Origin: CBDDEH01 sp965226865
GTDB taxonomy: Bacteria; Chloroflexota; Dehalococcoidia; Lucifugimonadales; JAGWBF01
DNA length: 64,000 nucleotides
Assembly: GCA_965226865.1 (NCBI GenBank)
Contig: CBDDEH010000004.1
Coordinates: 1,550,001 to 1,614,000, forward strand
Reading direction: 5' to 3'
Part shown: positions 43,518 through 52,741 of the stretch, in pieces
Layout: each line of letters opens with the position of its first letter
Numbering within the stretch: position 1 is the stretch's first letter
Program-made: the position numbers and the translations under genes
Notes under the pieces: generated by a model
Databases searched by the model: none
Told to the model about the DNA's origin: nothing
The model's input: the letters and a program-made list of their open reading frames with translations, nothing else

Positions 43518-44978
43518 ATGGATTCTATTCCACTGGCGTTGACGTACGACGACGTTCTCCTGGTGCCGAGATTTTCGTCCATACAGAGGCGCCGTGATGT
43601 CGACTGCTCCGCCAAATTCACCAAACAGATCACCCTAAAAACCCCCTTTGTCAGCGCCAATATGGACTCCGTCACCGAGTCATCGATGGCTATTGTCATG
43701 GCTGAGTACGGCGGTATTGGTGTGATTCACCGTTTCCTGCCTATCCCGGCCCAGGTTGCGGAGGTCACTAAAGTGAAGAGGTACCAGAGTACCGTCATAG
43801 ACGCGCCCATACGATTTCAGCCAATACAACCGTTGGTGAAGCATGGCGTCTGATGGAGCAACTGGAGATTCACGGCCTTCCAGTTGTGGACGGCCAGAAT
43901 AAGCTTTTAGGGATGCTGAGCAACCGGGACTTGCGATTCGCCGACGATGATGCTCTCGTGTCAGAGCGTATGACTCCCAGGGAGCGCCTGGTTGTGGCAC
44001 CACGGGACATATCGACGGATAAGGCGAAACAAATACTCTCGGAGCATCGACTGGAAAAAACTACCTCAAGTTGACGACCAGGACTGTTTGGTAGGTCTCT
44101 TCACAGCCAGGGACCTTTCCAGAGAGTCCGGTTTCGGTCGCTCGACCCGCGACGATAAGGGACGCCTTCGTGTCGCTTCAGCAGTCGGGGTAGTGGGTGA
44201 CTATCTGGAGCGCTCCCAGGCACTGTTGGAAGCCGGAGTCGATGCCCTCGTAATTGACATAGCCCATGGGGATTCGGCCCACATGCAGTCCGCGATCCAT
44301 AACTTGCGGGAATTCCTGGGGGATGTCCCGGTGGTAGCCGGAAACGTGGCGACGACCGAGGGTGCGGAAAGGCTGATAAACGCAGGTGTGGACGCCATTA
44401 AAGTCGGCGTTGGCCCTGGTTCCATGTGTATAACCCGGCTGGTAGCGGGGGTCGGTGTGCCCCAGTTTACGGCGGTTTTAGAGACCGCTGAGGTGGCTCA
44501 CAAGCGCGACGTGCCGGTGATTGCCGACGGGGGAATCCGCTTTGCCGGCGATGTCGCGAAGGCGATTGGCGCCGGCGCTTCGACAGTAATGTTAGGGAAT
44601 CTTCTGGCGGGTACCGATGAGAGTCCTGGCGTAACGATCATGCGCGATGGGTTGAAAATGAAAGTGGCCCGCGGAATGGCGTCCATCGAGGCGGCGGCCG
44701 ACCGGGTCGTGCGAGATAACCCAGAAAGCGGATGGGCAAGCTGGGGAGAAGCGGCCGAATCCGAAGTCGCGCCGGAGGGAGTACAGGCTCCGGTACCATA
44801 TCGAGGCAATGCCGGTGAAGTTGTGCAGCAGTTGGTGCGTGGTTTGCGTTCGGGTATGAGCTATAGCGATGCATCTTCCATCGAGGAAATGTGGAGCAAG
44901 GCGCGGTTCTTGCGGCAGACGGAGGCGGGGATTCGCGAATCCGGCCCCATGACGTGGGTGGCTTCTAGCTATTTTTAA
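43518..44978 (+). CDS. guaB: inosine-5'-monophosphate dehydrogenase (two frameshifts)
   Basis: GuaB oxidises IMP to XMP with NAD+, the committed step to GMP. The start follows GAGGAGATAGAGT. LTYDDVLLVPRFS, two CBS domains and a barrel with DIAHGDSAHM, GNVATTEGAERL and KVGVGPGSMCITRLVAG (catalytic Cys at 44427-44429) are present but lie in three frames. If CCC at 43806-43808 is CCCC, the frame reads DAPHTISANTTVGEAWRLMEQL. If the A6 near 44055 is A5, it reads HRLEKLPQVDDQD. Both breaks vanish, giving about 486 residues. For an essential gene this points to consensus errors. Confidence 0.92.
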
Positions 44979-45930
44979 CCCTCCAAAGAGGCGACTTTTT
45001 CTCTCCCGAAGAGGGTGAGGACCGAATTGACACCATCCAGCGCTCCCTGCATCAGCCGAGTGCGCCGCGTTTCCAGACGCGGGATGTTGAACGTACCCAC
45101 TGGGGCCATGACTCCCAACAGGTGGGGCGCGGACTCCGGTGACCTGTCCGATTCCTGCAACTTGACGAGGCCGTTTACCTTAGGGTCGAACCTCGTTCGA
45201 AAGTATTCTGCCAGCTTAACACTGCGCCTCTTTATATGTGGCAGTATCACCAGCCGCTCGAAAATATTCAGGCGTCTTCGTGCTAGTCCTCGCGGCCTGC
45301 TGCGAAGGACCAGCAGATGGGTACAGCGGTCTGCCAGAGCTGATTTGATGGCGAAGGGGTCTACGATGCCGGAGTCCCAATAACTCTGGCCGCGGTATTC
45401 TAGCGGGTCTCCTCCGGCTGCCCAGGGCATTCTTGCGCTGGCGTGCAAAGCATTTAGCAAATCCAAGCCGGACTGAAACTGGTCGAGGACCTCTATCTCG
45501 CCACGCTCAACCGAGGACGCTAGAACCTTCAACGGCACGGACGAATTAACGACGGCTTCGCAGTCCAAGACTGCTTCTTCGGTCATCACGATGCCGCAGA
45601 GAAATTGAAGGTCAACAACGGGCTTGCCCCAGAGCATCCTCAATAAATTGGTGAACTTCCGGTTATTGATGTGGCCATAGTAAATGGTCATGCCGTATCC
45701 TGCCTGACCCGCGATGAAATAGGCGCCATTAGACGAGCGTAGACAGAATCGAAAACGTCCTTGAGGCCCAGCATCTCGAGACCGGTCACCATCCCTGCGG
45801 TGACAACTCCCCTCATCGCTCCGCCTTCTATCGCGAGGCCTAGCTTGAAAGGGTCCTTCCGCTGGCCCGGTTTATCTCGGGCATCGGTCCGCCTTTTGAT
45901 TAGCTCCAGGATTGGATGAACAGGTTCAGC
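44975..45930 (-). CDS. patatin-like phospholipase (one frameshift)
   Basis: The upstream frame encodes KLGLAIEGGAMRGVVTAGMV, the patatin oxyanion loop. The downstream frame encodes NGAYFIAGQAGYGMTIYYG onward. One added G near 45738 gives DSVYGSSNGAYF, the GxSxG nucleophile elbow. The second catalytic residue, Asp, is in YWDSGIVDPFAI. About 320 residues when repaired. No ATG, GTG or TTG suits the N-terminus, so the start is uncertain (about 45930). It would hydrolyse lipid acyl esters. Its stop overlaps the end of guaB by four bases; the nitroreductase gene lies directly upstream. Confidence 0.82.
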
Positions 45931-45932
45931 AG

Positions 45933-46583
45933 CTATGGCGGGTTACCCCAACGGTCGTAGAATGTTACCTCTTCCACTGGCTTACGGCGGTTGGGCCTAA
46001 AAGCGTCGGGGTCTTCCGGATACCCCATCGGGATAAGGGCAGCAGTCCGAACTTCTGGGGGGATGCCCAGGATCTCTTTGATCTGCGTCTCGCTGACGAC
46101 GTGCACCGTCGTTAAAGTGGTACCTAGACCGACGGCCCGTGCCGCCAGCAATAAGTTCTGTACGGCCGGATAAATGGAGGCACCGCGTGTCGCCTCGACA
46201 GCCCGCTGTTCGTCTTCTCCTGTCGGCCGCGGCGTAGCACCTTCTCCCAAGCAAGCCAGGATTAGCACCGGGGCGTCGGCCATGTGGTCTGCCGTATACT
46301 TCCAAGTCTCGAAAAGGCGTGGGTCCACTGGTATGGCTTTAGGGTCCCGGCGCATCGCGGTACGGCCGTGCCAGGTCGTCCCGTAAATCTCGCCGATCTT
46401 GCTTTTGACGCCGGGGTCTCGGATTACTATGAAATACCAGGCCTGTCTGTTGCTTCCGCTCGGCGCGCGGATCGCCGCGTCCAGCACCTTCGTTATCAGC
46501 TCGTCGGGGACCGGTGTGGGCTTAAATCGTCGGATCGCCCGTTGGGTCCGCATAGCCTCGAATATTCCCATCTCGTTTGGCAA
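45933..46583 (-). CDS. nitroreductase-family FMN oxidoreductase
   Basis: 217 residues from a TTG at 46583 (AGGAGGTGAGC upstream); ATG 46571 is an alternative. The FMN-binding N-terminus (AMRTQRAIRRFKPTPVPDELI) and RAPSGSNRQAWYFIVI are typical, as is the C-terminal LGTTLTTVHVVSETQIKEILGIPPEV. It would reduce nitro compounds, quinones or flavin-linked substrates with NAD(P)H. The IS630-type element is inserted only about 15 bases upstream of the start, just beyond the ribosome-binding site, so its native promoter is probably lost. Confidence 0.87.
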   Translation of the reverse strand: MPNEMGIFEAMRTQRAIRRFKPTPVPDELITKVLDAAIRAPSGSNRQAWYFIVIRDPGVKSKIGEIYGTTWHGRTAMRRDPKAIPVDPRLFETWKYTADHMADAPVLILACLGEGATPRPTGEDEQRAVEATRGASIYPAVQNLLLAARAVGLGTTLTTVHVVSETQIKEILGIPPEVRTAALIPMGYPEDPDAFRPNRRKPVEEVTFYDRWGNPP

Positions 46584-46641
46584 GCTCACCTCCTAGTACT
46601 CAGTCAACTTGGTTTTGGGATTTGTTTAAGAAAGGGGCCAA

Positions 46642-47160
46642 TTGAGCTATCCCGCCTGGTGGGAAGTGTTGATGGCGGGGGTGGCAATGATGGTCAGGGA
46701 CAAATACGCGGTGCGGCTGGCACAGGAACAACGGGAGGAGCTCCAGCGACTGATCCGGGTTGGCAAAAACTCAGCCCGAGTGACCGCTAGAGCGCGGATT
46801 CTCCTAAAGAGCGACGACGGTTGGGCGGCACCCCAAGCGGCCGAAGCTTTGGATGTGGCCCTGAGCACCGTATACCGGGTCAAGCAGCGCTTTGCCGAAG
46901 AAGGGTTGGAGAGGGTTTTGCAGGACCGTCCCCAGGCCAACCGGCCCCGGAAGTTGGACGACCGGGGCGAAGCCCACCTGATTGCTTTGGCCTGCAGCCC
47001 GCCGCCGGAAGGGCATGACCACTGGACCCTGCGTCTGCTGGCCGGGAAGGTGGTCGAGTTGGGGCTGACGCCCTCCATGTCCCACGAGGGGGTGCGCCAG
47101 CGTCTCAAAAAAACGCCCTCAAGCCGTGGCAGAAGAAGGAGTGGTGCATTCCCAAGGTGA
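46642..47160 (+). CDS. IS630-family transposase, N-terminal frame
   Basis: Winged helix-turn-helix part: LAQEQREELQRLIRVGKN, ARARILLKSDDGWAAPQAAEAL, STVYRVKQRFAEEGLERVL, ending with SHEGVRQRLKK. At the A7 run (47107-47113) the next frame begins, and the joined protein would read RLKKNALKPWQKKEWCIP. IS630 elements often express their transposase through a -1 shift at such a run. A miscounted A is also possible. The true start may be a later ATG near 46690. Confidence 0.85.
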   Translation: MSYPAWWEVLMAGVAMMVRDKYAVRLAQEQREELQRLIRVGKNSARVTARARILLKSDDGWAAPQAAEALDVALSTVYRVKQRFAEEGLERVLQDRPQANRPRKLDDRGEAHLIALACSPPPEGHDHWTLRLLAGKVVELGLTPSMSHEGVRQRLKKTPSSRGRRRSGAFPR

Positions 47161-47813
47161 GCGCGGAATTTGTGGCTAACATGGAGGATGTCCTGGATCT
47201 CTACGCCGAACCCTATGATCCCCAACGTCCGGTGGTTTGCTTTGACGAGACATCCACCCAGTTGTTGGCGGAGACCCAGCCCGCTCTGCCGCCCCGGCCG
47301 GGACTTCCGCTGCGGCAGGACTACGAATACCGGCGGGAGGGTACCCGCAACCTGTTCTTGGCCTGCGAGCCCTTGGCGGGTTGGCGAGAGGTGGCGGTCA
47401 CGGAGCGGCGCACGATGCAAGACTTCGCCCGCCGGATGCGCTGGCTGGCGGATGAAGCCTACCCGGAAGCCGAGGTGGTAAGGGTTGTCTTGGACAATCT
47501 CAATACCCATCGCCGGGCATCGCTGTACGAGACTTTCCCGGCTGAGGAAGCCCGGAGGATTGCCAGGCGGCTGGAGTTTCATTACACGACCAAGCACGGG
47601 AGTTGGTTGAACATGGCGGAGATCGAGTTCAGCGTCCTGTCCCGCTCCTGCCTGAAGCAGCGGCTCTCCGGCGAGGAGGCCCTCAGGAGGGAAGTCGATG
47701 CTCTGGTCAAGGAGCGCAACGCCGCCAGAGCCACCATCAACTGGCGGTTCAACACCCGGGACGCACGAACCAAACTTCACCGCCTTTACCCTTCCGATTT
47801 TACGGTTGACTGA
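47157..47813 (+). CDS. IS630-family transposase, DDE catalytic frame
   Basis: The DDE triad of the family is intact: first Asp in PVVCFDETSTQLL, second in VVRVVLDNLNTHR, and Glu in LNMAEIEFSVLSR. The TTKHGSWLNMAE and KQRLSGEEALRREVDAL signatures match IS630 transposases. It overlaps the upstream frame by four bases and needs a -1 shift near 47110 to be joined. Confidence 0.9.
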   Translation: MSAEFVANMEDVLDLYAEPYDPQRPVVCFDETSTQLLAETQPALPPRPGLPLRQDYEYRREGTRNLFLACEPLAGWREVAVTERRTMQDFARRMRWLADEAYPEAEVVRVVLDNLNTHRRASLYETFPAEEARRIARRLEFHYTTKHGSWLNMAEIEFSVLSRSCLKQRLSGEEALRREVDALVKERNAARATINWRFNTRDARTKLHRLYPSDFTVD

Positions 47814-47951
47814 GTACTAGGTACAGGGGTATGACTAGCCGGATTATAGGCCCAGCACCTTGCCGTAACAAGAGCAACGTTGCCCGTTGACAGCACCTGC
47901 GGTCACAATTACACTCGCACCAGCTTTTAGGAGAAGGACTGGGAGGACACT

Positions 47952-48470
47952 GTGGAAGCGAAGCAGATAGCGGAAGAGACCCTTCGGGAGCTGGAGGAGG
48001 AAATAGGGCGAGCCATGGAAGGGCTTACGTCGGAAGAGCTTGCCTGGCGGCCCAGCGAACAGGCTAACTCCATCGGCTTCATTTTCTGGCACACCTGGCG
48101 TGCCGAGGACGTTTGGGTCAGCGACTTCGCTCTGAACCAGCCCAGCGTTTTCCAAAGGGACGGCTGGGCAGAGAAGTGGGAGCTGCCACCCAAAGACACC
48201 GGTTACGGTTACACTCCCGAGCGGCTCGCGGCCTTTAACATCCCACCTATCGATGAGTTGTGGGAATATCACGGAGCCGTCCGCAAGCAGAGCCTTGACC
48301 ACCTGAATTCCTTGAGTCCTTCGGATTTCGACCACAAGCCAACCACCAGCAATCTCAGACGACAGGGCTACACCATCGGTCGTATGTACGGTCATTTAAT
48401 CTGCGAGATTGGCCAACACGTTGGACATATCTGGTACCTCCGAGGCCTTCAACGAGGTATCGACAAATAA
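47952..48470 (+). CDS. DinB-family (YfiT/DUF664-like) metal-dependent protein
   Basis: 172 residues from the GTG at 47952 (GGGAGG upstream). A four-helix bundle with three likely metal-binding histidines: FWHTWRAEDVW, and GHLICEIGQHVGHIWYLRG near the C-terminus. DinB-superfamily proteins include thiol S-transferases and damage-induced proteins; the exact role is unknown. It lies between the IS630 element and the pnt operon. Confidence 0.82.
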   Translation: MEAKQIAEETLRELEEEIGRAMEGLTSEELAWRPSEQANSIGFIFWHTWRAEDVWVSDFALNQPSVFQRDGWAEKWELPPKDTGYGYTPERLAAFNIPPIDELWEYHGAVRKQSLDHLNSLSPSDFDHKPTTSNLRRQGYTIGRMYGHLICEIGQHVGHIWYLRGLQRGIDK

Positions 48471-48575
48471 ACTTCTGTTCCCCAAAAAGCTCTTGCTCTA
48501 CGCTTTCTAGCTGGCTTGGATGACGCTCCAATGTAGCGTGGCCCGAATACCGACCATCGTTTAGAAGAGGTTTAT

Positions 48576-49781
48576 TTGATAGTCGGAGTTCCCAAAGAGA
48601 CATATCCAGGCGAGCGGCGGGTTGCTCTTGTGCCCGCCGTGATTGCCACTATGGTGAAAGCCAAGCTGGAAGTCCTGATAGAAAAGGGCGCAGGCGTAGA
48701 AGCTGGATTCCTCGACGACTCATATGGAGAGCAGGGCGCCAAGGTGGTTGGAGAACGGCGCGACCTTTTCTCCTGGGCCGATGTTATCGTGCAGGTGCGG
48801 GGCCTCGGCGCCAATCCAGAGGCGGGCAGCTCTGACTTAGATCTGATGCGGCCGGGCCAGGTGATAATCGGGCTCTTGGACCCTTTGGGGAACCCAGAAG
48901 CCGCTCGTGAACTATCGGCGAAAGAAGTCACAGCCTTTGCCCTTGAACTTGTCCCGCGCATCAGCCGGGCCCAGTCCATAGACGTACTTAGCTCTATGGC
49001 AACCATAGCTGGATACAAGGCAGTGCTTCTGGCTGCCAGTTCCCTCCCCAAGATGTATCCCATGATGATGACGGCCGCCGGGACCATCACTCCGGCCAAG
49101 GTGTTCGTGGTCGGGGCGGGTGTGGCTGGGCTGCAAGCCATAGCCACTGCCCGCCGCCTTGGAGCCGTGGTCCAGGCCTATGACGTCCGGCCTGCGGTAA
49201 AAGACCAAGTGCAGAGCCTTGGCGCAAAGTTCATCGAGCTAGAGATGGAGACCGAAACGGCGGAGGGCGCCGGGGGATACGCGAAAGCCATGGACGAGGA
49301 TTTCTACCGGCGTCAGCGGGAGCTGATGACTAAGGTGCTTGCAGAAAGCGACGTTGTCATTACCACGGCCGCGGTTCCGGGCAAGAAGTCACCGGTCCTT
49401 GTCACCAAGGAGATGGTAGGGGCGATGCGTCATGGTTCCGTTATAGTCGACCTGGCGGCCGAAGGTGGAGGCAACTGCGAGCTGACCAAGCCGGGGGAAG
49501 AGGTTATATCCGACGGTGTCACCATCTTGGGTCCCTTGAACCTGCCATCCACTATCCCCTACCACGCCAGCCAGATGTACGCACGAAACCTGACGTCCTT
49601 CTTACAGAACCTTGTCAAGGATGGAGAGGTAAATCTGAGCCTGGAAGACCAGATCGTTAAAGAGTCTTTGCTGACGCATCAGGGTGAGGTGACCAATGCC
49701 CGGGTGCGGGACCTGTTAGGTCTGCCTGCGTCGGCAACGTCAGAAGCCGGATCACCTAGCAATGAAGGGGGTGGTTCCTGA
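48576..49781 (+). CDS. pntAA: NAD(P) transhydrogenase subunit alpha part 1 (PntAA)
   Basis: 401 residues from a TTG with AGAGG upstream. It is the soluble NAD(H)-binding domain I of proton-translocating transhydrogenase: MIVGVPKETYPGERRVALVP, KAVLLAASSLPKMYPMMMTAAGT, the Rossmann loop VFVVGAGVAGLQAI and the mobile loop AEGAGGYAKAMDEDF. Together with PntAB and PntB it couples hydride transfer from NADH to NADP+ with proton flow. The stop overlaps the pntAB start by one base (TGATG). Confidence 0.95.
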   Translation: MIVGVPKETYPGERRVALVPAVIATMVKAKLEVLIEKGAGVEAGFLDDSYGEQGAKVVGERRDLFSWADVIVQVRGLGANPEAGSSDLDLMRPGQVIIGLLDPLGNPEAARELSAKEVTAFALELVPRISRAQSIDVLSSMATIAGYKAVLLAASSLPKMYPMMMTAAGTITPAKVFVVGAGVAGLQAIATARRLGAVVQAYDVRPAVKDQVQSLGAKFIELEMETETAEGAGGYAKAMDEDFYRRQRELMTKVLAESDVVITTAAVPGKKSPVLVTKEMVGAMRHGSVIVDLAAEGGGNCELTKPGEEVISDGVTILGPLNLPSTIPYHASQMYARNLTSFLQNLVKDGEVNLSLEDQIVKESLLTHQGEVTNARVRDLLGLPASATSEAGSPSNEGGGS

Positions 49782-50062
49782 TGGAAATGTTCGTAATATC
49801 CCTCACCATCTTCGTGCTGGCTCTCTTTTTGGGGTTCGAGGTTATCACAAAGGTGCCTCCTCTACTACACACTCCCCTCATGTCTGGGGCCAACGCCATT
49901 TCAGGAGTAACTCTGGTTGGCGCGGTCGTGTCGGCCGGCGCGGATGAGACCACCTTGGCCACCATTCTCGGATTCCTGGCTGTGGTGATGGCTACGGTTA
50001 ACGTAGTTGGGGGATTCCTGGTGACCCATCGTATGCTCCAGAAGTTCCGCAGGAAGCAATAG
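49781..50062 (+). CDS. pntAB: NAD(P) transhydrogenase subunit alpha part 2 (PntAB)
   Basis: 93 residues with three transmembrane helices (FVISLTIFVLALFLGFEVI, ISGVTLVGAVVSAG, TILGFLAVVMATVNVVGGFLV). It is the short membrane subunit of the three-gene transhydrogenase, with the conserved VPPLLHTPLMSGANAISG loop and a FLVTHRMLQKF end. Overlaps pntAA by one base; pntB follows one base later. Confidence 0.95.
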   Translation: MEMFVISLTIFVLALFLGFEVITKVPPLLHTPLMSGANAISGVTLVGAVVSAGADETTLATILGFLAVVMATVNVVGGFLVTHRMLQKFRRKQ

Positions 50063-50063
50063 G

Positions 50064-51476
50064 ATGTCCGACGAATACATAAGCCTATTTTATGTCTTGG
50101 CCGCCGTCCTATTCATCCTGGGCCTTCGAGATCTGTCTCATCCCAAGACTGCGGTACGCGGCAACCTCATGAGCGCCTCCGGGATGCTCCTGGCGGTAAT
50201 AGTCACCCTCTTCAACGAGGATATCGTCGAGTTCGAGTACATAATTATCGGTGTCGTTGTTGGAGCGCTCATCGGCGTGGTTCTAGCCGCAAGGGTGCAA
50301 ATGACGGCCATGCCCCAGTTGGTGGCCCTATTCAACGGCTTTGGAGGCGCCGCCTCGGGGTTGGTAGCCGGAGCGGCCCTGGACGAGGCTATCGTGCCTG
50401 CGACTATCCTTGCTGCCGGTTCCCCCGACGCCCAGTTCACGATAGCCACAGGTGCGTCGACACTGATCGGAGGAGTTACCCTGCTGGGCAGCCTGGTTGC
50501 CTTTGGCAAGCTCCAGGGACTCATCTCCGAGCGCCCCATGCTCCTTCCTGGAAGGCATTTACTCAACGCGGTGCTGGCTGCGGTATGTATCGGACTGGTT
50601 GTGTGGCTTGCCGTGGATACGGATTCCATGCTCCCATTCTGGATATTAGCTGCCGTCGCCGCCGTCTTCGGTGTCAGCCTTGTCATTCCCATAGGCGGGG
50701 CCGATATGCCCGTCGTTATCTCCCTTCTAAATTCCTACTCCGGCCTGGCGGCAGCGGCAACCGGGTTCGTTCTGGACAACAGCGTCCTGATAGTCGCGGG
50801 TTCCCTGGTCGGAACCGCAGGCTTGATACTCACGATGATCATGTCCAAGGCGATGAACCGCTCTCTGCCCAACGTACTTTTTGGTGGAGTGGGGGCTGCG
50901 GTGGTCAGCGTCGCCGATAGCGGGGATGTATACGAAGGGAAGGTTAAATCCACTTCCGCCGAAGAGGTAGCCATGCTGTTGGAAGATGCCAGACGTGTCG
51001 TAATCGTGCCGGGGTTCGGCATGGCCGTTGCCCAGGCCCAGTACGCCGTGCGAGATCTGACAAACACCCTGGAGTCCAGGGGTGTGGAGATCGAGTTCGC
51101 CATCCATCCAGTCGCGGGACGCATGCCGGGGCATATGAACGTGTTGCTTGCCGAAGTCGATATATCCTACGAAAAGCTTAAGGAAATGGACGAGGTAAAC
51201 CCCACTTTCCCGGAAGCAGACGTTGTCCTGGTCATCGGCGCCAACGACGTGGTAAACCCAAAGGCTAGAGACTCCGAAGACCCGTCCAACCCCATTGCCG
51301 GGATGCCGATCCTCGACGTGGACAGGGCCAGGACCGTTGTGGTGATCAAACGCAGCCTCAGTCCAGGTTTTGCAGGCATCCCCAATCCGCTGTTTGCCGC
51401 CGACAACACCCTGATGTTTTTCGCTGATGCCAAGAAAGCGGTCTTAGACCTGGTCGCTGCCGTCAAAGAAACTTAA
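50064..51476 (+). CDS. pntB: NAD(P) transhydrogenase subunit beta (PntB)
   Basis: 470 residues. The membrane part has about nine helices (QLVALFNGFGGAASGLVAGAAL, MPVVISLLNSYSGLAAAATGF). The C-terminal NADP(H)-binding domain III shows VVIVPGFGMAVAQAQYAV, IHPVAGRMPGHMNVLLAEV, VVLVIGANDVVNP and VIKRSLSPGFAGI. This completes a proton-translocating transhydrogenase making NADPH for biosynthesis and redox defence. Confidence 0.95.
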   Translation: MSDEYISLFYVLAAVLFILGLRDLSHPKTAVRGNLMSASGMLLAVIVTLFNEDIVEFEYIIIGVVVGALIGVVLAARVQMTAMPQLVALFNGFGGAASGLVAGAALDEAIVPATILAAGSPDAQFTIATGASTLIGGVTLLGSLVAFGKLQGLISERPMLLPGRHLLNAVLAAVCIGLVVWLAVDTDSMLPFWILAAVAAVFGVSLVIPIGGADMPVVISLLNSYSGLAAAATGFVLDNSVLIVAGSLVGTAGLILTMIMSKAMNRSLPNVLFGGVGAAVVSVADSGDVYEGKVKSTSAEEVAMLLEDARRVVIVPGFGMAVAQAQYAVRDLTNTLESRGVEIEFAIHPVAGRMPGHMNVLLAEVDISYEKLKEMDEVNPTFPEADVVLVIGANDVVNPKARDSEDPSNPIAGMPILDVDRARTVVVIKRSLSPGFAGIPNPLFAADNTLMFFADAKKAVLDLVAAVKET

Positions 51477-51556
51477 GATTCGGCAGGCTCTCCCCAAACT
51501 GGCGACCCGGTAGTATAATGCCACCAAATCCACGCCTGTCGTGATGAGGAGGAGCC

Positions 51557-52014
51557 ATGCCAAAGGTTTTTGTTCAAGCCCCCAGGACCAGGTATTCGCC
51601 GCAATATCCGACTTTCCCCGCCACGCCAAGTGGTGTATGCACTCTGTAGTTATCGAAGCTGTAGGAAAAGCAGAGCCAAAAGTAGGCAGCCAGTACACCT
51701 CTCTCCACGCCAAAGCCAAAGCTCCTGATCAGATAACCATTTCGGCAATAGCTCCGAATGAAAGGATTAGCTACCGCGTCGTTATGCCGAACGGTTGGGA
51801 AGTAGAGAATTCAATGAGCGTGTCGGCGCAAGGCGACGGCACCGTTGTGACTCGCAAAGGCTCGTTTACAAAGCTTCCGCTAATGTGGCTCCCGTTGAAG
51901 CTGATGACCCCAATGATCGGGAAAATGACGGATGGCAAGTTCCTGAAGAACATGAAGGCCGACTCAGAGATGCCTTCCCAGGAGCCTGCGAAAACACCCG
52001 ACTCCGACGAATAA
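51557..52014 (+). CDS. SRPBCC-fold (polyketide cyclase/START-like) protein, one frameshift
   Basis: The ATG at 51557 follows GAGGAGGAGCC and begins MPKVFVQAP. The rest of the protein (QDQVFAAISDFPRHAKW onward) is in the next frame. Adding one C to the C5 run at 51579-51583 joins them as QAPQDQVFAAI. About 152 residues, with the SRPBCC pattern of a helix-grip fold ending in a long helix (FLKNMKADSEM). Such proteins bind hydrophobic ligands. TATAAT at 51514-51519 could be the -10 element. Confidence 0.75.
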
Positions 52015-52104
52015 AGCAAAGATTCTCATAACCTCGCTCATGATGAGCCGCCAGCGGGGATTTTGCAGATAGATGGATTCTGATGGTTCTTTTGGAGGTG
52101 GCGC

Positions 52105-52425
52105 ATGTCTAAGTATCTTGTCAAGGCGTCGTATACCCAAGAGGGGCTGAAAGGCTTACTTAAAGATGGGGGCACTAAACGACGTGCCGCCGTTGAACAG
52201 GCAGTGCAAGGCATGGGGGGCAAACTGGAGGCATTCTATTTCGCCTTCGGCGAGACCGACGTGTATGCGATTGCGGACATGCCTGACAATATTACAGCCG
52301 CCGCTATCTCTATAGCTGTTACCGCCAGTGGGACGGTTCGGGCCACTGCGATCGTTCTCATTACACCGGAAGAGATGGACCAGGTCGTAAAGAAAACCAT
52401 CAGTTACCGCCCGCCGGGAACCTAG
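52105..52425 (+). CDS. GYD domain protein
   Basis: 106 residues; TTTTGGAGGTGGCGC precedes the ATG. The GYD-family ferredoxin-like core is seen in SKYLVKASYTQEGLKGLLKDG, RRAAVEQAVQGMGGKLEAFYFAFGETDVYAIADMPD and SGTVRATAIVLITPEEMDQV. Family members are small cytoplasmic proteins of unknown function, often near redox or stress genes. Confidence 0.85.
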   Translation: MSKYLVKASYTQEGLKGLLKDGGTKRRAAVEQAVQGMGGKLEAFYFAFGETDVYAIADMPDNITAAAISIAVTASGTVRATAIVLITPEEMDQVVKKTISYRPPGT

Positions 52426-52558
52426 CCGCCGGCTGTTAAGCTCACCCCACCGGCAAAATCCCAAGGGACGGTGTGTTGAGCATCCCATTTTCCACCAATC
52501 AGTACCGGTATACGGAAGAAGCTCCCGCAAGCCCAGGGTCTTTCGATTCTCCCTTACT

Positions 52559-52633
52559 GTCATTGCGAGCGGAGCGAAGCAATCTCTTGTTCCTCCCGGG
52601 AGATTGCTTCAGGGCGTTGCCCTTCGCAATGAC
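52559..52633. repeat. 75-bp dispersed palindromic repeat (GTCATTGCGAG... family)
   Basis: 73 of 75 bases are identical to 9098-9172, in the same orientation 43 kb away. It lies in the leader region of typA; TATAAT at 52679-52684 follows it and may be the typA -10 element. Confidence 0.8.
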
Positions 52634-52741
52634 AATCGAAAGACCCTGCCCGTAAGCTGGCCTCGGTTCCCTATATGCTATAATCGATTTGGGTGTTGGC
52701 CTTTCGGGGCCAATTTTTTTCGCCCAGGTTGTTTTACATAT

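Larger units (their letters stand above)
46599..47814 (+). mobile_element. IS630-family insertion sequence
   Basis: The ends CTCAGTCAAC (46599) and GTTGACTGAG (47814) are 10-bp perfect inverted repeats, flanked on both sides by the TA target duplication expected of IS630 (46597-46598 and 47815-47816). The insertion site reads CTAG-TA...TA-CTAG. 1,216 bp, with one transposase in two overlapping frames. Confidence 0.92.

Noticed and set aside
43518..44978. guaB as a true pseudogene
   Set aside because: Both frame breaks are one-base differences in homopolymers, all catalytic residues are intact, and the enzyme is normally essential.
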